Source: Bacteroidia bacterium (GTDB lineage Bacteria; Bacteroidota; Bacteroidia; Flavobacteriales_D; Cryomorphaceae). From it: a stretch of 64,000 nucleotides of DNA. Within the stretch, counting starts at the first letter, position 1. Each line of letters begins with the position of its first letter. The notes beneath the pieces are model-generated. The model saw nothing but the letters and a program-made list of their open reading frames with translations, was not told the origin of the DNA and did not search any database. A program made the translations under genes and the position numbers. Below, piece after piece: positions 1 through 9,318 of the stretch. The stretch lies in the NCBI GenBank assembly GCA_030427905.1, contig JAUICL010000002.1, positions 62,001 through 126,000 of the forward strand. The letters are read 5' to 3'.

Positions 1-1259
1 ATTGTTTCGCTTGTGTGGTGAGACTGCCTCGTCCCGATTTTAGTTTTTTGAAAGCGTCTTCGTACGATTGATCTGCACGCTTTATTTGATCGCCTACTTT
101 CTGAAATTCATCTGCAAAACCTATAAATTTTTCGTAGAGTAGCTTTCCTCTTTGAGCAATATCCTGGGCATTTTTGTTTTGGTACTCGTGTTTCCAGGTT
201 GATGCGATTATTTTCAATGAAGCTATCAAGGTGGAAGGGCTCACCATCACCACGCCTTTATCGTAGGCTTCATTAAAGAGTGATTGGTTGGCGTTGAGTG
301 CGGTTAAGTATGCCGGTTCTACGGGAACAAACATCAAGATGAAGTCGAGTTTGCTTCCCGGTGGAAGGTCTTGGTACTTCTTTTCTGCCAAAGCTTTGAA
401 GTGGGTTGACAATGACAAGATGTGGTTTTTTAGCGCTTCCTTCTTAAGTAACTCATCCGATTCATTGACGTATCTCTCGTAGGCGGTTAGTGATACTTTA
501 CTATCAACAATGACAGATTTGTTATCAGGGAGTTTGATAACCACATCTGGCTGGAGTCTTCTGCCTTCAGATTGATAGCTCTGCTGGGTGAAGTACTCCC
601 GGTCTTTCACAAGTCCCGATGCTTCGAGAATATTCTCGAGAATCATTTCACCCCAATTTCCCTGTGCTTTGCTATCGTTCTTTAAAGCGTTGGTCAAGTT
701 TTCGGCTCGCTGACTCATCAACTCACTCATGTCCTTGAGATTTTTGAGTTCTTGCCTGAGTGTGGTCGTTTCTTTAATTCGATCTGTATTGGTCTCTTCC
801 ACTTTCTTCTGAAACTCGATGATGCGCTCCTTCAAAGGGGTCAAAATCTGGTCAAGCGATTGCTTGTTTCGCAAGTTGAACTTTTCCGATTTTTCTTCGA
901 AAATCTTATTAGCCAAGTTTTCAAACTCAATCTGGAAGCCCTTTTTCATCTCTTGCAAGTTCTTGACTTGTTCGTCATTCTTTTCAAGGAGGCTTCTATT
1001 CTCACTTTTGAGTCTTTCCAATTCTCCCGAAAGCGCAATTTCTCTGTGCCTTAAAGATTCGATTTGCGATTGAAGACTTTGGTTTTGAGCTTCGAGTATT
1101 TCGTTGTGTTTTCGGTCGGATGAACTGGAGGTTTTTAGCTCTTCAAGTTCTTGAGCAAGTGGTGAGTTGGTTTTAATCCTTAGCCAAATGTATGTGGCCA
1201 AAACGCCAATAGCAGTACCAGCAATAAAAAGGATGACGGATAAGCCAGATGAAATCATA
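1..1259 (-). CDS. rmuC: DNA recombination protein RmuC, 3' end outside window
   Basis: The minus-strand frame is open from an ATG at 1259 to the window edge, so the C-terminus is missing; about 419 residues are seen. Residues 5-24 form one membrane anchor, followed by a long Glu/Lys/Gln-rich coiled coil (about 30-180). The RmuC nuclease-like domain then begins around residue 198 with GNWGEMILENIL and continues with QPDVVIKLPDNKSVIVDSKV near 250. RmuC proteins are membrane-anchored PD-(D/E)XK-like proteins that limit inversions at short inverted repeats in E. coli; the biochemical role is not settled. It is separated by 15 nt from the L,D-transpeptidase gene upstream on the same strand and may be co-transcribed. 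Confidence 0.9.
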
Positions 1260-1274
1260 AAGGCCTTGTGGTTC

Positions 1275-1883
1275 TCAATTGTTCAAGATCACCACAAATG
1301 TACCAACTTCAATTTGATCGAATAGTTCGACTACGTCTTTATTGCTCATTCTAATGCACCCTTTGCTAGCAGGGGTGCCGAGTAGTCCTTCTTCGTGGGT
1401 GCCGTGAATGAAAATGCCTCGACTATAAGAGTCAACCCCATCGCCGCTATTGACTCCTTCTTCTAAACCGCGAAGGTGCATGACTCTGGTTGTGATTAGA
1501 TCCAGATTTGTAGAGCTGGCATCCGAAATAATCTCCGCTTTTTCAGAGGTTGGTTGCTTTGATTTGATGATGATGTTGAGTTCTTCACCATCTCCTATTT
1601 TGTCGGCTATCTTGTGAAGTCCTTCAGGAGTTTGGAAACTGCCGTGTGTGCTACCGACACCTTCTTTTGCCGTGGAAATACGATAGGTGGAGATGATTTC
1701 GCTACCTTCTACTAAGTATAGTTTTTGCTGCTTTGCTGCTACATAAATAAACCGTTGAAACTCGACACCGGTGTATTTTATCTCTAAGTATTCTTGGAGG
1801 AATGCGATCATTGGGCTGGTTGCAAAACCAGTGGTCAGTGCCATCAAGACAATCGCCAGTATGATATGAGTTTTGTACCGCAT
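1275..1883 (-). CDS. L,D-transpeptidase (YkuD domain), membrane anchored
   Basis: This is a short envelope protein of 202 residues from the ATG at 1883. A TTG at 1892 would add three residues and overlap the upstream stop as TTGA. An N-terminal hydrophobic segment (about residues 5-25) is a signal anchor. The C-terminal YkuD domain carries HGTHEEGLLGTPASKGCIRM, with conserved His about 160 and nucleophile Cys about 176 in the SKGCIRM signature. Such enzymes form 3-3 peptidoglycan crosslinks or attach proteins to peptidoglycan; which one cannot be told here. It follows the Omp85-like gene directly, so an envelope operon is likely. Confidence 0.9.
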   Translation of the reverse strand: MRYKTHIILAIVLMALTTGFATSPMIAFLQEYLEIKYTGVEFQRFIYVAAKQQKLYLVEGSEIISTYRISTAKEGVGSTHGSFQTPEGLHKIADKIGDGEELNIIIKSKQPTSEKAEIISDASSTNLDLITTRVMHLRGLEEGVNSGDGVDSYSRGIFIHGTHEEGLLGTPASKGCIRMSNKDVVELFDQIEVGTFVVILNN

Positions 1884-1888
1884 ATTGA

Positions 1889-3616
1889 TCAAAAGAAGCT
1901 GATAAATCCGAAGTGAATCTTACCGCTTCTTATTTCAATTGGGTTGTCAAATTGTTTACCCAAGGCGTATGTTAACGAAAAGATTCCAGCTTTCGTTTCA
2001 AAACTTATCCCTCCACCAAAGCCAAAAGGCTCATCTCTGATGACATCATCGCGCAGTGCATCTTCATAAACCCCCTGGTCAAAGAATAGAAATACATTCG
2101 AGTTTTGTTCTAGCAGAAAGCGATATTCGATTGTTCCAATAGCGTATGACGAAGCCAAAATAGATTGTTCGTCAAAACCGCGCAGTGTTTTGAGCCCACC
2201 AATTCGATACATTTCATTTCTGAACATGTTGTCGTTCGCGAAGTATCCACTTCTCACTCTAAAAAGTAGGGTAGACCTTTTTCCAAAAGCTAGGTATTGG
2301 CCCGTTTCCAAATTGAAGTTGTAAATGTCGCTTTCAAGCTCTAGATCTTCGTATTCCGAAGGGTCAATTTCACTGTTTTCGATAATCCTTTTTTCTCCAG
2401 CGGCAAATTCGACATCGATAAAGAACCCAGATCTCGGATTGAAACGATAGTCTAGTTTATAGTATGATGCTCCGACTCCAAACATATTGACCCTAGAGTC
2501 CACATATTCGTCTAAAGTCAATTCGTAGTTTGAAATCACATTGGATTGGAGATTCTCATAAAACACTTTGATGAAGTGGCCTCCTCTCAAGTAATACGGT
2601 ATCCCGATTTGGCTGCGTACCTGACTGAACAGGGTATCTCTCCTGTAGAGATCAAATTCAAAACTTGCTCCTAGGGGGGTGTCAAACAGGTAAGGATAAT
2701 CAAAACTCAAATTCAGTTCTTGGGTACCCGATTGTAGGCTCTGCCACCTTAGATTTATAGATTCACCCTGTTTTAGCGCGTTGAGTAAGTTTAGTTTTAC
2801 ATCGCCGGTGATTCGAATCTCTCCAGTCACATCATCGGGTTGAATCCCTATAACTCCATCGAACCTGCTCGCTTTTTTGGGATCGAGATAGAGGTAGATG
2901 TCCGCAGCTCCAGGCCTCATTCCAAGCTCTGGCCTTTTTATGGGTTGAATAAACTGTATTTCCTTAAGTCGGCTTGAAGCATTGTCTATGATTGTTTGAT
3001 CATACGGGGCGCCTTTTTTGAATCCAATGTAGTTCTCGATATATTTTCTATTAGATTCTAATTTTCCCTTGACGATCACAGAATCAAGTTGGGTATATGG
3101 CCCTAAGTTCATGTCGAGAACGGCTTGGATGGATTGCTCGCCGAGATGAACACTATCTAGTTTCACGGAGGCAAAAGGGTATCCGTTGTTTTGAGCAAGT
3201 CGCAACAATCGATCAAAGAGTATTCCCACCTGGTGGGGGTTCATCGATTCTTCTCGGTATAGTTTTTCTCTAAATCGAGCACGCGACAGGTATTCTTCCG
3301 GCACATTACCAGGCTTCAGGCTGCTCCATGAATATAGAGCTCCCGGCCTGAAGGCTGCGTGTACGGTATCGGTACTCCAATTCAGGCTATCAAAACTCGC
3401 AGCGACATATCCTTTTGTTATTGCCGTGTTTTTTATCGTACTCAAAGAGTTGAGTACATCTACCGAGTCTGTGGCATCGAAGTTGTGTTTAAACTTTAAA
3501 TGCTTTATGGTGTTAGATGTGTCGGAAATAATGACGTGATAGGCACTTTTCTGGCCGAAAGCCAGTGTGGAAGCCAGAAGGAGTAAAAACAGAAATAATG
3601 GGGTAATCCTTTTCAA
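1889..3616 (-). CDS. Omp85/BamA-TamA family outer-membrane protein
   Basis: The protein has about 575 residues: a signal peptide, a POTRA-like region (about 175-245) with a 'YTQLDSVIVKG' style strand, and a C-terminal D15/Omp85 barrel with 'LRGGHFIKVFYENLQ', 'RIGGLKTLRGFDEQSILAS' and 'GFGGGISFETKAGIFSLTYALG', ending in an aromatic residue (FISFF). No in-frame ATG exists: a stop lies at 3653-3655 and the first candidate starts are TTG at 3637 and TTG at 3616. I choose 3616 because it gives a typical signal peptide (MKRITPLFLFLLLLAS...FGQ). The family inserts or exports proteins or lipids at the outer membrane; it is shorter than BamA and closer in size to TamA-like or surface-antigen variants. 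It is upstream of, and probably co-transcribed with, the transpeptidase gene. Confidence 0.85.
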   Translation of the reverse strand: MKRITPLFLFLLLLASTLAFGQKSAYHVIISDTSNTIKHLKFKHNFDATDSVDVLNSLSTIKNTAITKGYVAASFDSLNWSTDTVHAAFRPGALYSWSSLKPGNVPEEYLSRARFREKLYREESMNPHQVGILFDRLLRLAQNNGYPFASVKLDSVHLGEQSIQAVLDMNLGPYTQLDSVIVKGKLESNRKYIENYIGFKKGAPYDQTIIDNASSRLKEIQFIQPIKRPELGMRPGAADIYLYLDPKKASRFDGVIGIQPDDVTGEIRITGDVKLNLLNALKQGESINLRWQSLQSGTQELNLSFDYPYLFDTPLGASFEFDLYRRDTLFSQVRSQIGIPYYLRGGHFIKVFYENLQSNVISNYELTLDEYVDSRVNMFGVGASYYKLDYRFNPRSGFFIDVEFAAGEKRIIENSEIDPSEYEDLELESDIYNFNLETGQYLAFGKRSTLLFRVRSGYFANDNMFRNEMYRIGGLKTLRGFDEQSILASSYAIGTIEYRFLLEQNSNVFLFFDQGVYEDALRDDVIRDEPFGFGGGISFETKAGIFSLTYALGKQFDNPIEIRSGKIHFGFISFF

Positions 3617-3676
3617 AATCCAGTGCAAAAACGGCAAAATTGAATGGATATTTTAATCAAAATTCGTTGCTTGAAC

Positions 3677-3684
3677 CAAATATA
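3677..3684 (-). promoter_or_regulatory. candidate -7 box (TATATTTG) for the Omp85-like operon
   Basis: The minus strand reads TATATTTG, an exact fit to the Bacteroidota -7 consensus TAnnTTTG, about 60 nt before the Omp85-like start. No clear -33 TTG lies at the usual spacing, so only the -7 half is supported. It faces away from the matching box at 3707-3714. Confidence 0.5.
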
Positions 3685-3706
3685 AGCCCATTTGATTCGT
3701 TTACTT

Positions 3707-3714
3707 TATATTTG
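3707..3714 (+). promoter_or_regulatory. candidate -7 box (TATATTTG) for lipoprotein-ytxJ
   Basis: The plus strand reads TATATTTG 25 nt before the ATG of the small lipoprotein gene, matching TAnnTTTG. The same octamer occurs before rpsT and tRNA-Glu in this window. The -33 element is not clear. Confidence 0.55.
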
Positions 3715-3738
3715 CAAGTAGTTCTATAGAAACAATAC

Positions 3739-3873
3739 ATGAAAAAAACAGCAATTTTATTTGGGCTTTTGTTTGTAGCTGCTGTGGTTATGTCTTCGTG
3801 CAGAACTCAGAAACAGGCCTGTGCTGCTTACAGTCAGGTTGAAAAACCGAAGACTGATCACATACCCGGGTAA
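3739..3873 (+). CDS. small lipoprotein, 44 residues, unknown function
   Basis: An ATG with a well-placed -7 box opens a 44-codon frame. It begins with MKK, a hydrophobic core (TAILFGLLFVAAVVM) and the lipobox-like SSC at Cys21, so lipidation and membrane anchoring are predicted. The remaining ~23 residues (RTQKQACAAYSQVEKPKT...) are polar and include a second Cys (27). The stop is 5 nt before the ytxJ start, so the two genes are almost certainly co-transcribed. Small Cys-containing lipoproteins of this sort are common and usually unannotated in Bacteroidota; I do not know a function. Confidence 0.7.
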   Translation: MKKTAILFGLLFVAAVVMSSCRTQKQACAAYSQVEKPKTDHIPG

Positions 3874-3878
3874 ATCCC

Positions 3879-4223
3879 ATGTGGCAAGAAATCAAATCGA
3901 AAGATGATCTTGAGAAGGTCATCCACCTTTCTGACTCCAAACCTATCGTCCTTCTGAAGCATAGTCCGAGGTGTATGATCAGCTCGATGGCAAAGCGGCG
4001 TCTGGAAAGGGAGACATTCTCTGATGTGGAATATGCCATCGTTGATGTGATTTCATCTCGAAATGTCAGCGATTACATCAGCGTTTCATTCGATGTTAAG
4101 CACGAATCTCCGCAACTCTTTGTTTTAAGTAAAGGTAGGGCTGTGGCTCACACTTCTCATTCTGGCGTTCATTCTCCTTTTATCAAGGATGCATTATCAG
4201 AGCTTTCTACTTCACACCAATAA
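3879..4223 (+). CDS. ytxJ: YtxJ-type monothiol bacilliredoxin (DUF2847)
   Basis: A 114-residue thioredoxin-fold protein with no signal peptide. The active-site segment is KHSPRCMISSMAKRR, with the only cysteine of the protein at residue 32, where the family usually has CPIS; a thioredoxin-like cis-Pro loop (ESPQLFVL) follows near residue 83. YtxJ proteins (family name 'bacillithiol system redox-active protein') are proposed to remove bacillithiol from proteins. This would imply bacillithiol in this organism, but no bsh genes are in the window. It follows the 44-residue lipoprotein by 5 nt. Confidence 0.85.
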   Translation: MWQEIKSKDDLEKVIHLSDSKPIVLLKHSPRCMISSMAKRRLERETFSDVEYAIVDVISSRNVSDYISVSFDVKHESPQLFVLSKGRAVAHTSHSGVHSPFIKDALSELSTSHQ

Positions 4224-4433
4224 TGCCCCATTAACCTATAAAGGCGAGATGGTGAGCGCGTTTTTCGGGAAAGTCGGCACTATTTTGTACCTTAATTAGC
4301 CTAATAGATTTTGTGATCAACTCAACAGTTTTTGTTTCGAGTTGTTAAGAATTCGGAAAGGATTTTGGTGAAATGAACTACCCGATCGAGTTTTAGAAGA
4401 AATTCGATAGCTGTTGACTAAGCTTCGATCAAA

Positions 4434-5255
4434 ATGATCCTTAAGGAAGTAAGAAATCTATGCTATTTTAGCGGTATCATAAGCGGATTGAAAGAATTGC
4501 GATATATCATACTCATTTTGCTCACAGTTAGTGGGTTGACTTTGCATGGGCAGACATCTGAGGCAACCATTTTTGATGAGTCTACTATCGTATATCGAAA
4601 TTCGGTTTACGGTGGGGCTATTTTGCACACCAATGGTTGGGGGGCGCACCTTACTTTTGGAAAGTTTAAAACGGCTTTTAAGTCGCGTATTCTTCAGTTC
4701 GAAATAGTGGGCATCAAACACGAAAAGGAGATTAGAACGTATTATCCATATAGCGACGATTCCAGAAGCTATATCTACGGTAAGCTGAATTCATTTTTTG
4801 TTCTCCGCCCTACATATGGAATGCGCAAGACGGTATTCGATAAAATTCGAAAGTCTGGTGTAGCAATAGGCTATAATTGGCGCATCGGTCCTTCATTGGG
4901 TTTTACGAAGCCCGTTTATTTGGAGATTTTAGTCGATGACGCTAATTCGGGTGTTTACGACGATGTGATTGTGGAGCGATATGATCCCGAAAGGCATTTT
5001 AAGGAGAATATTTTGGCTCGTGCCAGTTGGTTTAAGGGGCTGGATGACTTGAAATTGCACCCAGGAGTGCATGGAGCTTTCGGCATTAATTTCGAGTACG
5101 ATTCCGAGCGAACTGGTATTAGTGGAATTGAAGTTGGTGCTACGATAGATTACTATCCAATAGAAGAAATTGAGATCATGGCCTTTGCTGAGAACACCAA
5201 TCTCTTCATCAACTTTTACTTAAGTTTGCAGTTTGGCAAAAAATTCAACAAGTAG
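4434..5255 (+). CDS. unknown exported, probably beta-barrel protein
   Basis: The protein has 273 residues from the ATG at 4434; a TTG at 4488 would give a cleaner signal peptide (MKELRYIILILLTVSGLTLHGQ style) and may be the true start. After the signal sequence there are alternating aromatic/hydrophobic strands (YGGAILHTNGWGAHLTFGKF, SGVAIGYNWRIGPSLGF, LFINFYLSLQFGKKF) typical of a small outer-membrane barrel, with a terminal strand of the barrel type. No catalytic motif is visible. The stop codon directly abuts the lipA ATG, so translation may be coupled. I do not recognise a named family. Confidence 0.65.
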   Translation: MILKEVRNLCYFSGIISGLKELRYIILILLTVSGLTLHGQTSEATIFDESTIVYRNSVYGGAILHTNGWGAHLTFGKFKTAFKSRILQFEIVGIKHEKEIRTYYPYSDDSRSYIYGKLNSFFVLRPTYGMRKTVFDKIRKSGVAIGYNWRIGPSLGFTKPVYLEILVDDANSGVYDDVIVERYDPERHFKENILARASWFKGLDDLKLHPGVHGAFGINFEYDSERTGISGIEVGATIDYYPIEEIEIMAFAENTNLFINFYLSLQFGKKFNK

Positions 5256-6128
5256 ATGGCTGAAACACTAGATCAGATGCGGGTTCAACGGGCAAAGAAG
5301 CCCAAGTGGTTGAGGGTGAAACTACCCACTGGAGAAGCCTACAAGAACGTACGTAAAATAGTAGATGAGCATAAGCTTCATACGATCTGCGAAAGTGGAA
5401 ACTGCCCAAATATGGGAGAGTGTTGGGGAGAGGGTACAGCTACTTTCATGATATTGGGAAATGTGTGTACTCGGTCGTGCGGGTTTTGCGCCGTTGAGAC
5501 AGGCCGTCCTGGAACGGTCGATGAGTTTGAACCAGGCAAAGTGGCTCGATCTGTCAAGTTGATGAATGTAAAGCATTGCGTCATTACCTCAGTAGACCGT
5601 GATGACCTAGCCGATGGAGGGAGTATAATCTGGGAGCAGACGGTAAAAGCTATCAGATACCAATCACCTACGACTACCATGGAGACACTCATTCCCGATT
5701 TCGCAGGAAAATGGGAAAACTTGCAGCGTATTATCGATGTAGCTCCAGAGATCGTTTCGCACAATTTGGAAACGGTGAGACGTCTGACCAAACAAGTAAG
5801 AATTCAAGCAAAGTACGATCGAAGTCTTGAAGTATTGCGTCGTTTGAAGAAGGCCGGTATGCGAACGAAGTCTGGTGTAATGTTGGGCTTAGGAGAAACC
5901 GAGCAAGAGGTGCTCGAGACCATGGACGACCTAAGAGCGGTTGATGTAGATATCTTAACCTTAGGCCAGTACCTTCAGCCAACGTTAAAACATTTACCTG
6001 TTGCATCTTTTATCACGCCGGAGATATTCGCTGAATACAAGGAAATCGGACTGGCAAAAGGATTTAGGTATGTAGAGAGTGGACCCTTGGTTCGCTCGTC
6101 CTATCATGCCGAAAAGCATCTGTTTTAA
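5256..6128 (+). CDS. lipA: lipoyl synthase
   Basis: A radical-SAM enzyme that inserts two sulfurs into octanoyl groups on lipoyl domains of 2-oxoacid dehydrogenases and the glycine cleavage H protein. The 290-residue sequence has the auxiliary cluster cysteines C45, C50, C56 ([12 protein letters not shown]), the radical SAM triad C71, C75, C78 (CTRSCGFC), and the C-terminal [13 protein letters not shown] segment that contains the conserved RSSY serine. Length and motifs are standard. It begins immediately after the stop of the unknown exported protein gene, with no spacer for an independent ribosome site. Confidence 0.97.
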   Translation: MAETLDQMRVQRAKKPKWLRVKLPTGEAYKNVRKIVDEHKLHTICESGNCPNMGECWGEGTATFMILGNVCTRSCGFCAVETGRPGTVDEFEPGKVARSVKLMNVKHCVITSVDRDDLADGGSIIWEQTVKAIRYQSPTTTMETLIPDFAGKWENLQRIIDVAPEIVSHNLETVRRLTKQVRIQAKYDRSLEVLRRLKKAGMRTKSGVMLGLGETEQEVLETMDDLRAVDVDILTLGQYLQPTLKHLPVASFITPEIFAEYKEIGLAKGFRYVESGPLVRSSYHAEKHLF

Positions 6129-6220
6129 GATGTTAAGAATTTCAGGATTGTCGAGATTATGAATCTCGCTTCGTCCGTATAAATTTATATTTTAGCCTGC
6201 GCTAATATCGTTGCGAAAAA

Positions 6221-9200
6221 ATGAATATTAAAAACAAGAACATGAAGTTTAGAATTCTATTCTTATCAGTGTGTGCTGTGGCAGTTGCGGTCACATCTTG
6301 GTATGCTTTTGAAAGAGAATTGCAGAGCGAAGAGGTCGCTTATGTGCCTCGAAGTGAAAAAAACAGTGCCGCTATTGCTAGTGGGCAATTTGAATATTTG
6401 AAATCTATCAAGTCCAATATCTACACTGGAGAGATAGAACAAGAAGACGTTGTAAATATGCGCTCGGCCGTGCGTCGCCAAGACCGGCTTGGACAAGCAA
6501 AGAACGATGACGTTGAGTGGGCTTTTATGGGGCCTTCTAATGTTGGAGGGCGTACAAGAGCCATTCAGGTTTATGAAGGTCAACCAAATAGGCTTCTAGC
6601 CGGAGGAATTTCTGGAGGGCTTTTCAGATCTGAAGACGGTGGTCAAAACTGGGAGCTCTTGACTGGTTTTAGTGAAAACCTTGGTGTGAGTTCGATTGCG
6701 ATCCTCGGAAATGGAAGTATTTATGTTGGAACAGGTCATAAAAGAGAAGGTTTCGCAAACGGAACCGGTGGTTCTGAATTCATCGGAGGCGGGTTATTCG
6801 TTTCCAATGATGATGGAAATACTTTCAGCTTGGTAAGTGACTTTGAGCCAACCGCATGGGATGTTGATTCAGATTGGGCGGTAACGAACAAATTGATTGC
6901 AGATCCGAATGATGATGACAAGTTGTGGGTTGGTACGAACTTCGGACTTTACCCATACATGCACGGTGACGAAGAGCTCGGAGAATTACCAGAAGGTTTG
7001 ATAGGTCAGGAAGTTCAAGATTTTGATATATCTACTGATGGTCAGAATATTTTTGTAGGTCTTGGGCCACGTGTTTATGTGTCTACAGATGGAGGTTCAA
7101 ACTTCGAGCAAGTGAATAATGGGCCATTCTCCATTTCAGGAAATAGTACCATGGACTTATCAATTTCACCAGCAGATAAGGATGTAATGTATGCTAGTGT
7201 TTCAACTGGTTCTGGTTATTTGAAATCAATTTATGCGACAACTGATGCAGGTCAAACCTGGAATGTGATCGCTCCAGCCAGTAGTACGGCATTTGCCCCC
7301 TTTTCTGTTGCTAGCCAAGGTCAAGGTAACTACGATAACATGATTTCCGCGGTTCCTACTACCGGTGAAGATGATGACTATACCGTTCTGATGGGGGGGA
7401 TCAGACTTTACAGATGGCAGAGCCCTTCAAATGTTACCCCGGGTATTTCACTATGGGAACCCATTAATGACAACTTCTCTTCAGCGCCAGGCTTAGCGCC
7501 AAGCCCTATATATGTTCACTCTGATATTCACACAGCAGAGTGGGATGGTAATGGAACAGTTTATATCGGAAGTGATGGAGGTATCTTTAAGTCTTCTACC
7601 ATTGGTAGTACGTGGTCTGAAGTAAATAACCAATATTCTACGACACAGTTTTACGCGATTGCCTTCAGTCCTTTCGGCCAGGTACTTGGTGGACTTCAGG
7701 ATAACGGTTCTTTGTGGCTCTCGCTTAATGGATCACAAGCTACAGATGCTATTCAGTTTTCTGGTGGTGATGGTTTTGATTGTGAAATTTCTCAAGAATT
7801 TCCATCTTACATGTTTTCTACTTTGTATAACGGAGTGGTTTACCGCTCAACTGATGGTGGTACGAATGTAGCCTTGCTTGGAAACCTCTCTGACGTTTCG
7901 AACGGTGGAGGTGGAGACTTCTATACAGATATTGCGCTTCACGAGAACATAAATAACTCGCATTCTGAGATATTCATTGAGTATAGCCCACAACTGGATG
8001 ACCCATATGTTGACTTTTTTGACGAAGGTGAATATGAGCTAACGGCAAATGGAGATACCATTATCGGTAAAATTCCTGCAGGAACATCTCTATTAATTGA
8101 TTCGGATAATACCGATCTATTGATCTCATATGTGAATGATGAGGATATTAACTATTACTCGTACTTCGTGAGAACAATAGAAGGAGAAGAGTTTATCTAT
8201 CACAATGTTGCGGATACGGCTTTTGTTCAAGAAAAGCCACAATACATGATGGCAGCAGCCTTGTCAAACGGAGTATATGTGACTCGTCAGCCTATGAAGA
8301 CCAATGGAGTTCCGCAATGGTATCGCATCTCAACAGGGGAGAGCTCTAACCCGACAAGCGTTGAGTTTTCGCCAGATGGAGACCATCTATACGTGGGTTA
8401 CGGAAGCGGACAGTTGATGAGGTACTCCGGGCTTAATGATGCTTGGACTGAGTTGGAGCTTACTTACGATGAAGACGAGTTCGCTTTAACTAAAACCATG
8501 ATTCACAATGGAGCAGGAGCAGTAACTGATATTGAAGTAGACTACTCGCAAGGGCAGGGAACAGCAGAAGGTGCTGACCCAGCCAGTGAGCGCGTTGCGA
8601 TTTCTGTAGGAAACTATGGTGGATCGGGCAAAGTGCGCGTATCAGATAATGGTGCATCTGCCGCAGGTGTAGGTTCTTTTGACGATATCTGGAATGTTGA
8701 TAGTGATATCCTCGGAATGCCTTGTTACTCCATTATTATGGATGTAAACCAACCAGAAGTTATTATGGTAGGTACTGAGCATGGAGTGTATTACACAGGT
8801 AATAACGGTGATTCTTGGTCTGTTGTTAACAACGGAGATATGGTTCGCGTACCTGTTTTCGATCTTCGTCAGCAAAAGAGAAAGCCTTGGCAAGTTGAAA
8901 ATAGTGGGGTTGTTTATGCCGGAACTCACGGACGCGGAGTCTTCAAAACAGACTATCTACTTGACCCTACTACAAGTGTTGATGATATTGATGGTGATGT
9001 TGCTCAGGTTAGTGATCTCGTAGTATTCCCTAACCCACTTCGAAATGAAGGTACGCTTGAGTTTGACTTGGCTAGTTCGAGCCAAGTGAATGTTCGTATT
9101 TTTAGTCTCGAAGGAAGATTAGTCGCTTCTACGACACAGCGAATAGAAGCGGGTGCAGATCGCCAAGTAAGATTTAATACATCAGAATTGGGTACTGGTA

Positions 9201-9265
9201 CTTATATTGTACAAGTTGAGTCAAATTCAGCTTCTATTACTACAAAGTTTGTGAAGTCAGAATAG
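6221..9265 (+). CDS. large secreted Asp-box propeller protein with T9SS sorting domain
   Basis: The protein has 1014 residues. A hydrophobic N-terminus (about 10-27) is the signal sequence; a start at Met8 (6242) is also possible. The body has repeated sortilin/BNR Asp-box motifs, among them SEDGGQNW, SNDDGNTF, STDGGSNF, TTDAGQTW and TGNNGDSW, each with the S/T-x-D-x-G-x-x-W/F pattern of beta-propeller blades. Residues from about 935 on form a type IX secretion system type A sorting domain (VVFPNPLRNEG...VRIFSLEGRLV...GTYIVQV), so export to the cell surface or medium is expected. No sialidase catalytic residues are recognisable. It is probably a single-gene unit ended by the terminator at 9286. 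Confidence 0.9.
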   Translation: MNIKNKNMKFRILFLSVCAVAVAVTSWYAFERELQSEEVAYVPRSEKNSAAIASGQFEYLKSIKSNIYTGEIEQEDVVNMRSAVRRQDRLGQAKNDDVEWAFMGPSNVGGRTRAIQVYEGQPNRLLAGGISGGLFRSEDGGQNWELLTGFSENLGVSSIAILGNGSIYVGTGHKREGFANGTGGSEFIGGGLFVSNDDGNTFSLVSDFEPTAWDVDSDWAVTNKLIADPNDDDKLWVGTNFGLYPYMHGDEELGELPEGLIGQEVQDFDISTDGQNIFVGLGPRVYVSTDGGSNFEQVNNGPFSISGNSTMDLSISPADKDVMYASVSTGSGYLKSIYATTDAGQTWNVIAPASSTAFAPFSVASQGQGNYDNMISAVPTTGEDDDYTVLMGGIRLYRWQSPSNVTPGISLWEPINDNFSSAPGLAPSPIYVHSDIHTAEWDGNGTVYIGSDGGIFKSSTIGSTWSEVNNQYSTTQFYAIAFSPFGQVLGGLQDNGSLWLSLNGSQATDAIQFSGGDGFDCEISQEFPSYMFSTLYNGVVYRSTDGGTNVALLGNLSDVSNGGGGDFYTDIALHENINNSHSEIFIEYSPQLDDPYVDFFDEGEYELTANGDTIIGKIPAGTSLLIDSDNTDLLISYVNDEDINYYSYFVRTIEGEEFIYHNVADTAFVQEKPQYMMAAALSNGVYVTRQPMKTNGVPQWYRISTGESSNPTSVEFSPDGDHLYVGYGSGQLMRYSGLNDAWTELELTYDEDEFALTKTMIHNGAGAVTDIEVDYSQGQGTAEGADPASERVAISVGNYGGSGKVRVSDNGASAAGVGSFDDIWNVDSDILGMPCYSIIMDVNQPEVIMVGTEHGVYYTGNNGDSWSVVNNGDMVRVPVFDLRQQKRKPWQVENSGVVYAGTHGRGVFKTDYLLDPTTSVDDIDGDVAQVSDLVVFPNPLRNEGTLEFDLASSSQVNVRIFSLEGRLVASTTQRIEAGADRQVRFNTSELGTGTYIVQVESNSASITTKFVKSE

Positions 9266-9285
9266 AAAGTTTAAATGAAATCCAG

Positions 9286-9318
9286 AAAAAGGGTCTTACT
9301 TTGTAGGACCCTTTTTTT
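9286..9318 (+). terminator. hairpin terminator abutting the gap start codon
   Basis: AAAAAGGGTC and GACCCTTTTTTT form a strong stem with an 11-nt loop followed by seven T residues; it lies 20 nt after the stop of the secreted propeller gene. The last T (9318) directly precedes the ATG of the GAPDH gene at 9319. Confidence 0.85.

Noticed and set aside
5378-5791. A 137-codon antisense frame over lipA
   Set aside because: Complement of the conserved cluster-binding region of LipA; no promoter or homologous motif.
6221-9265. Annotation of the T9SS propeller protein as a sialidase or glycosidase
   Set aside because: Asp boxes alone do not show catalysis; the Arg triad and catalytic Tyr/Glu of sialidases cannot be recognised.
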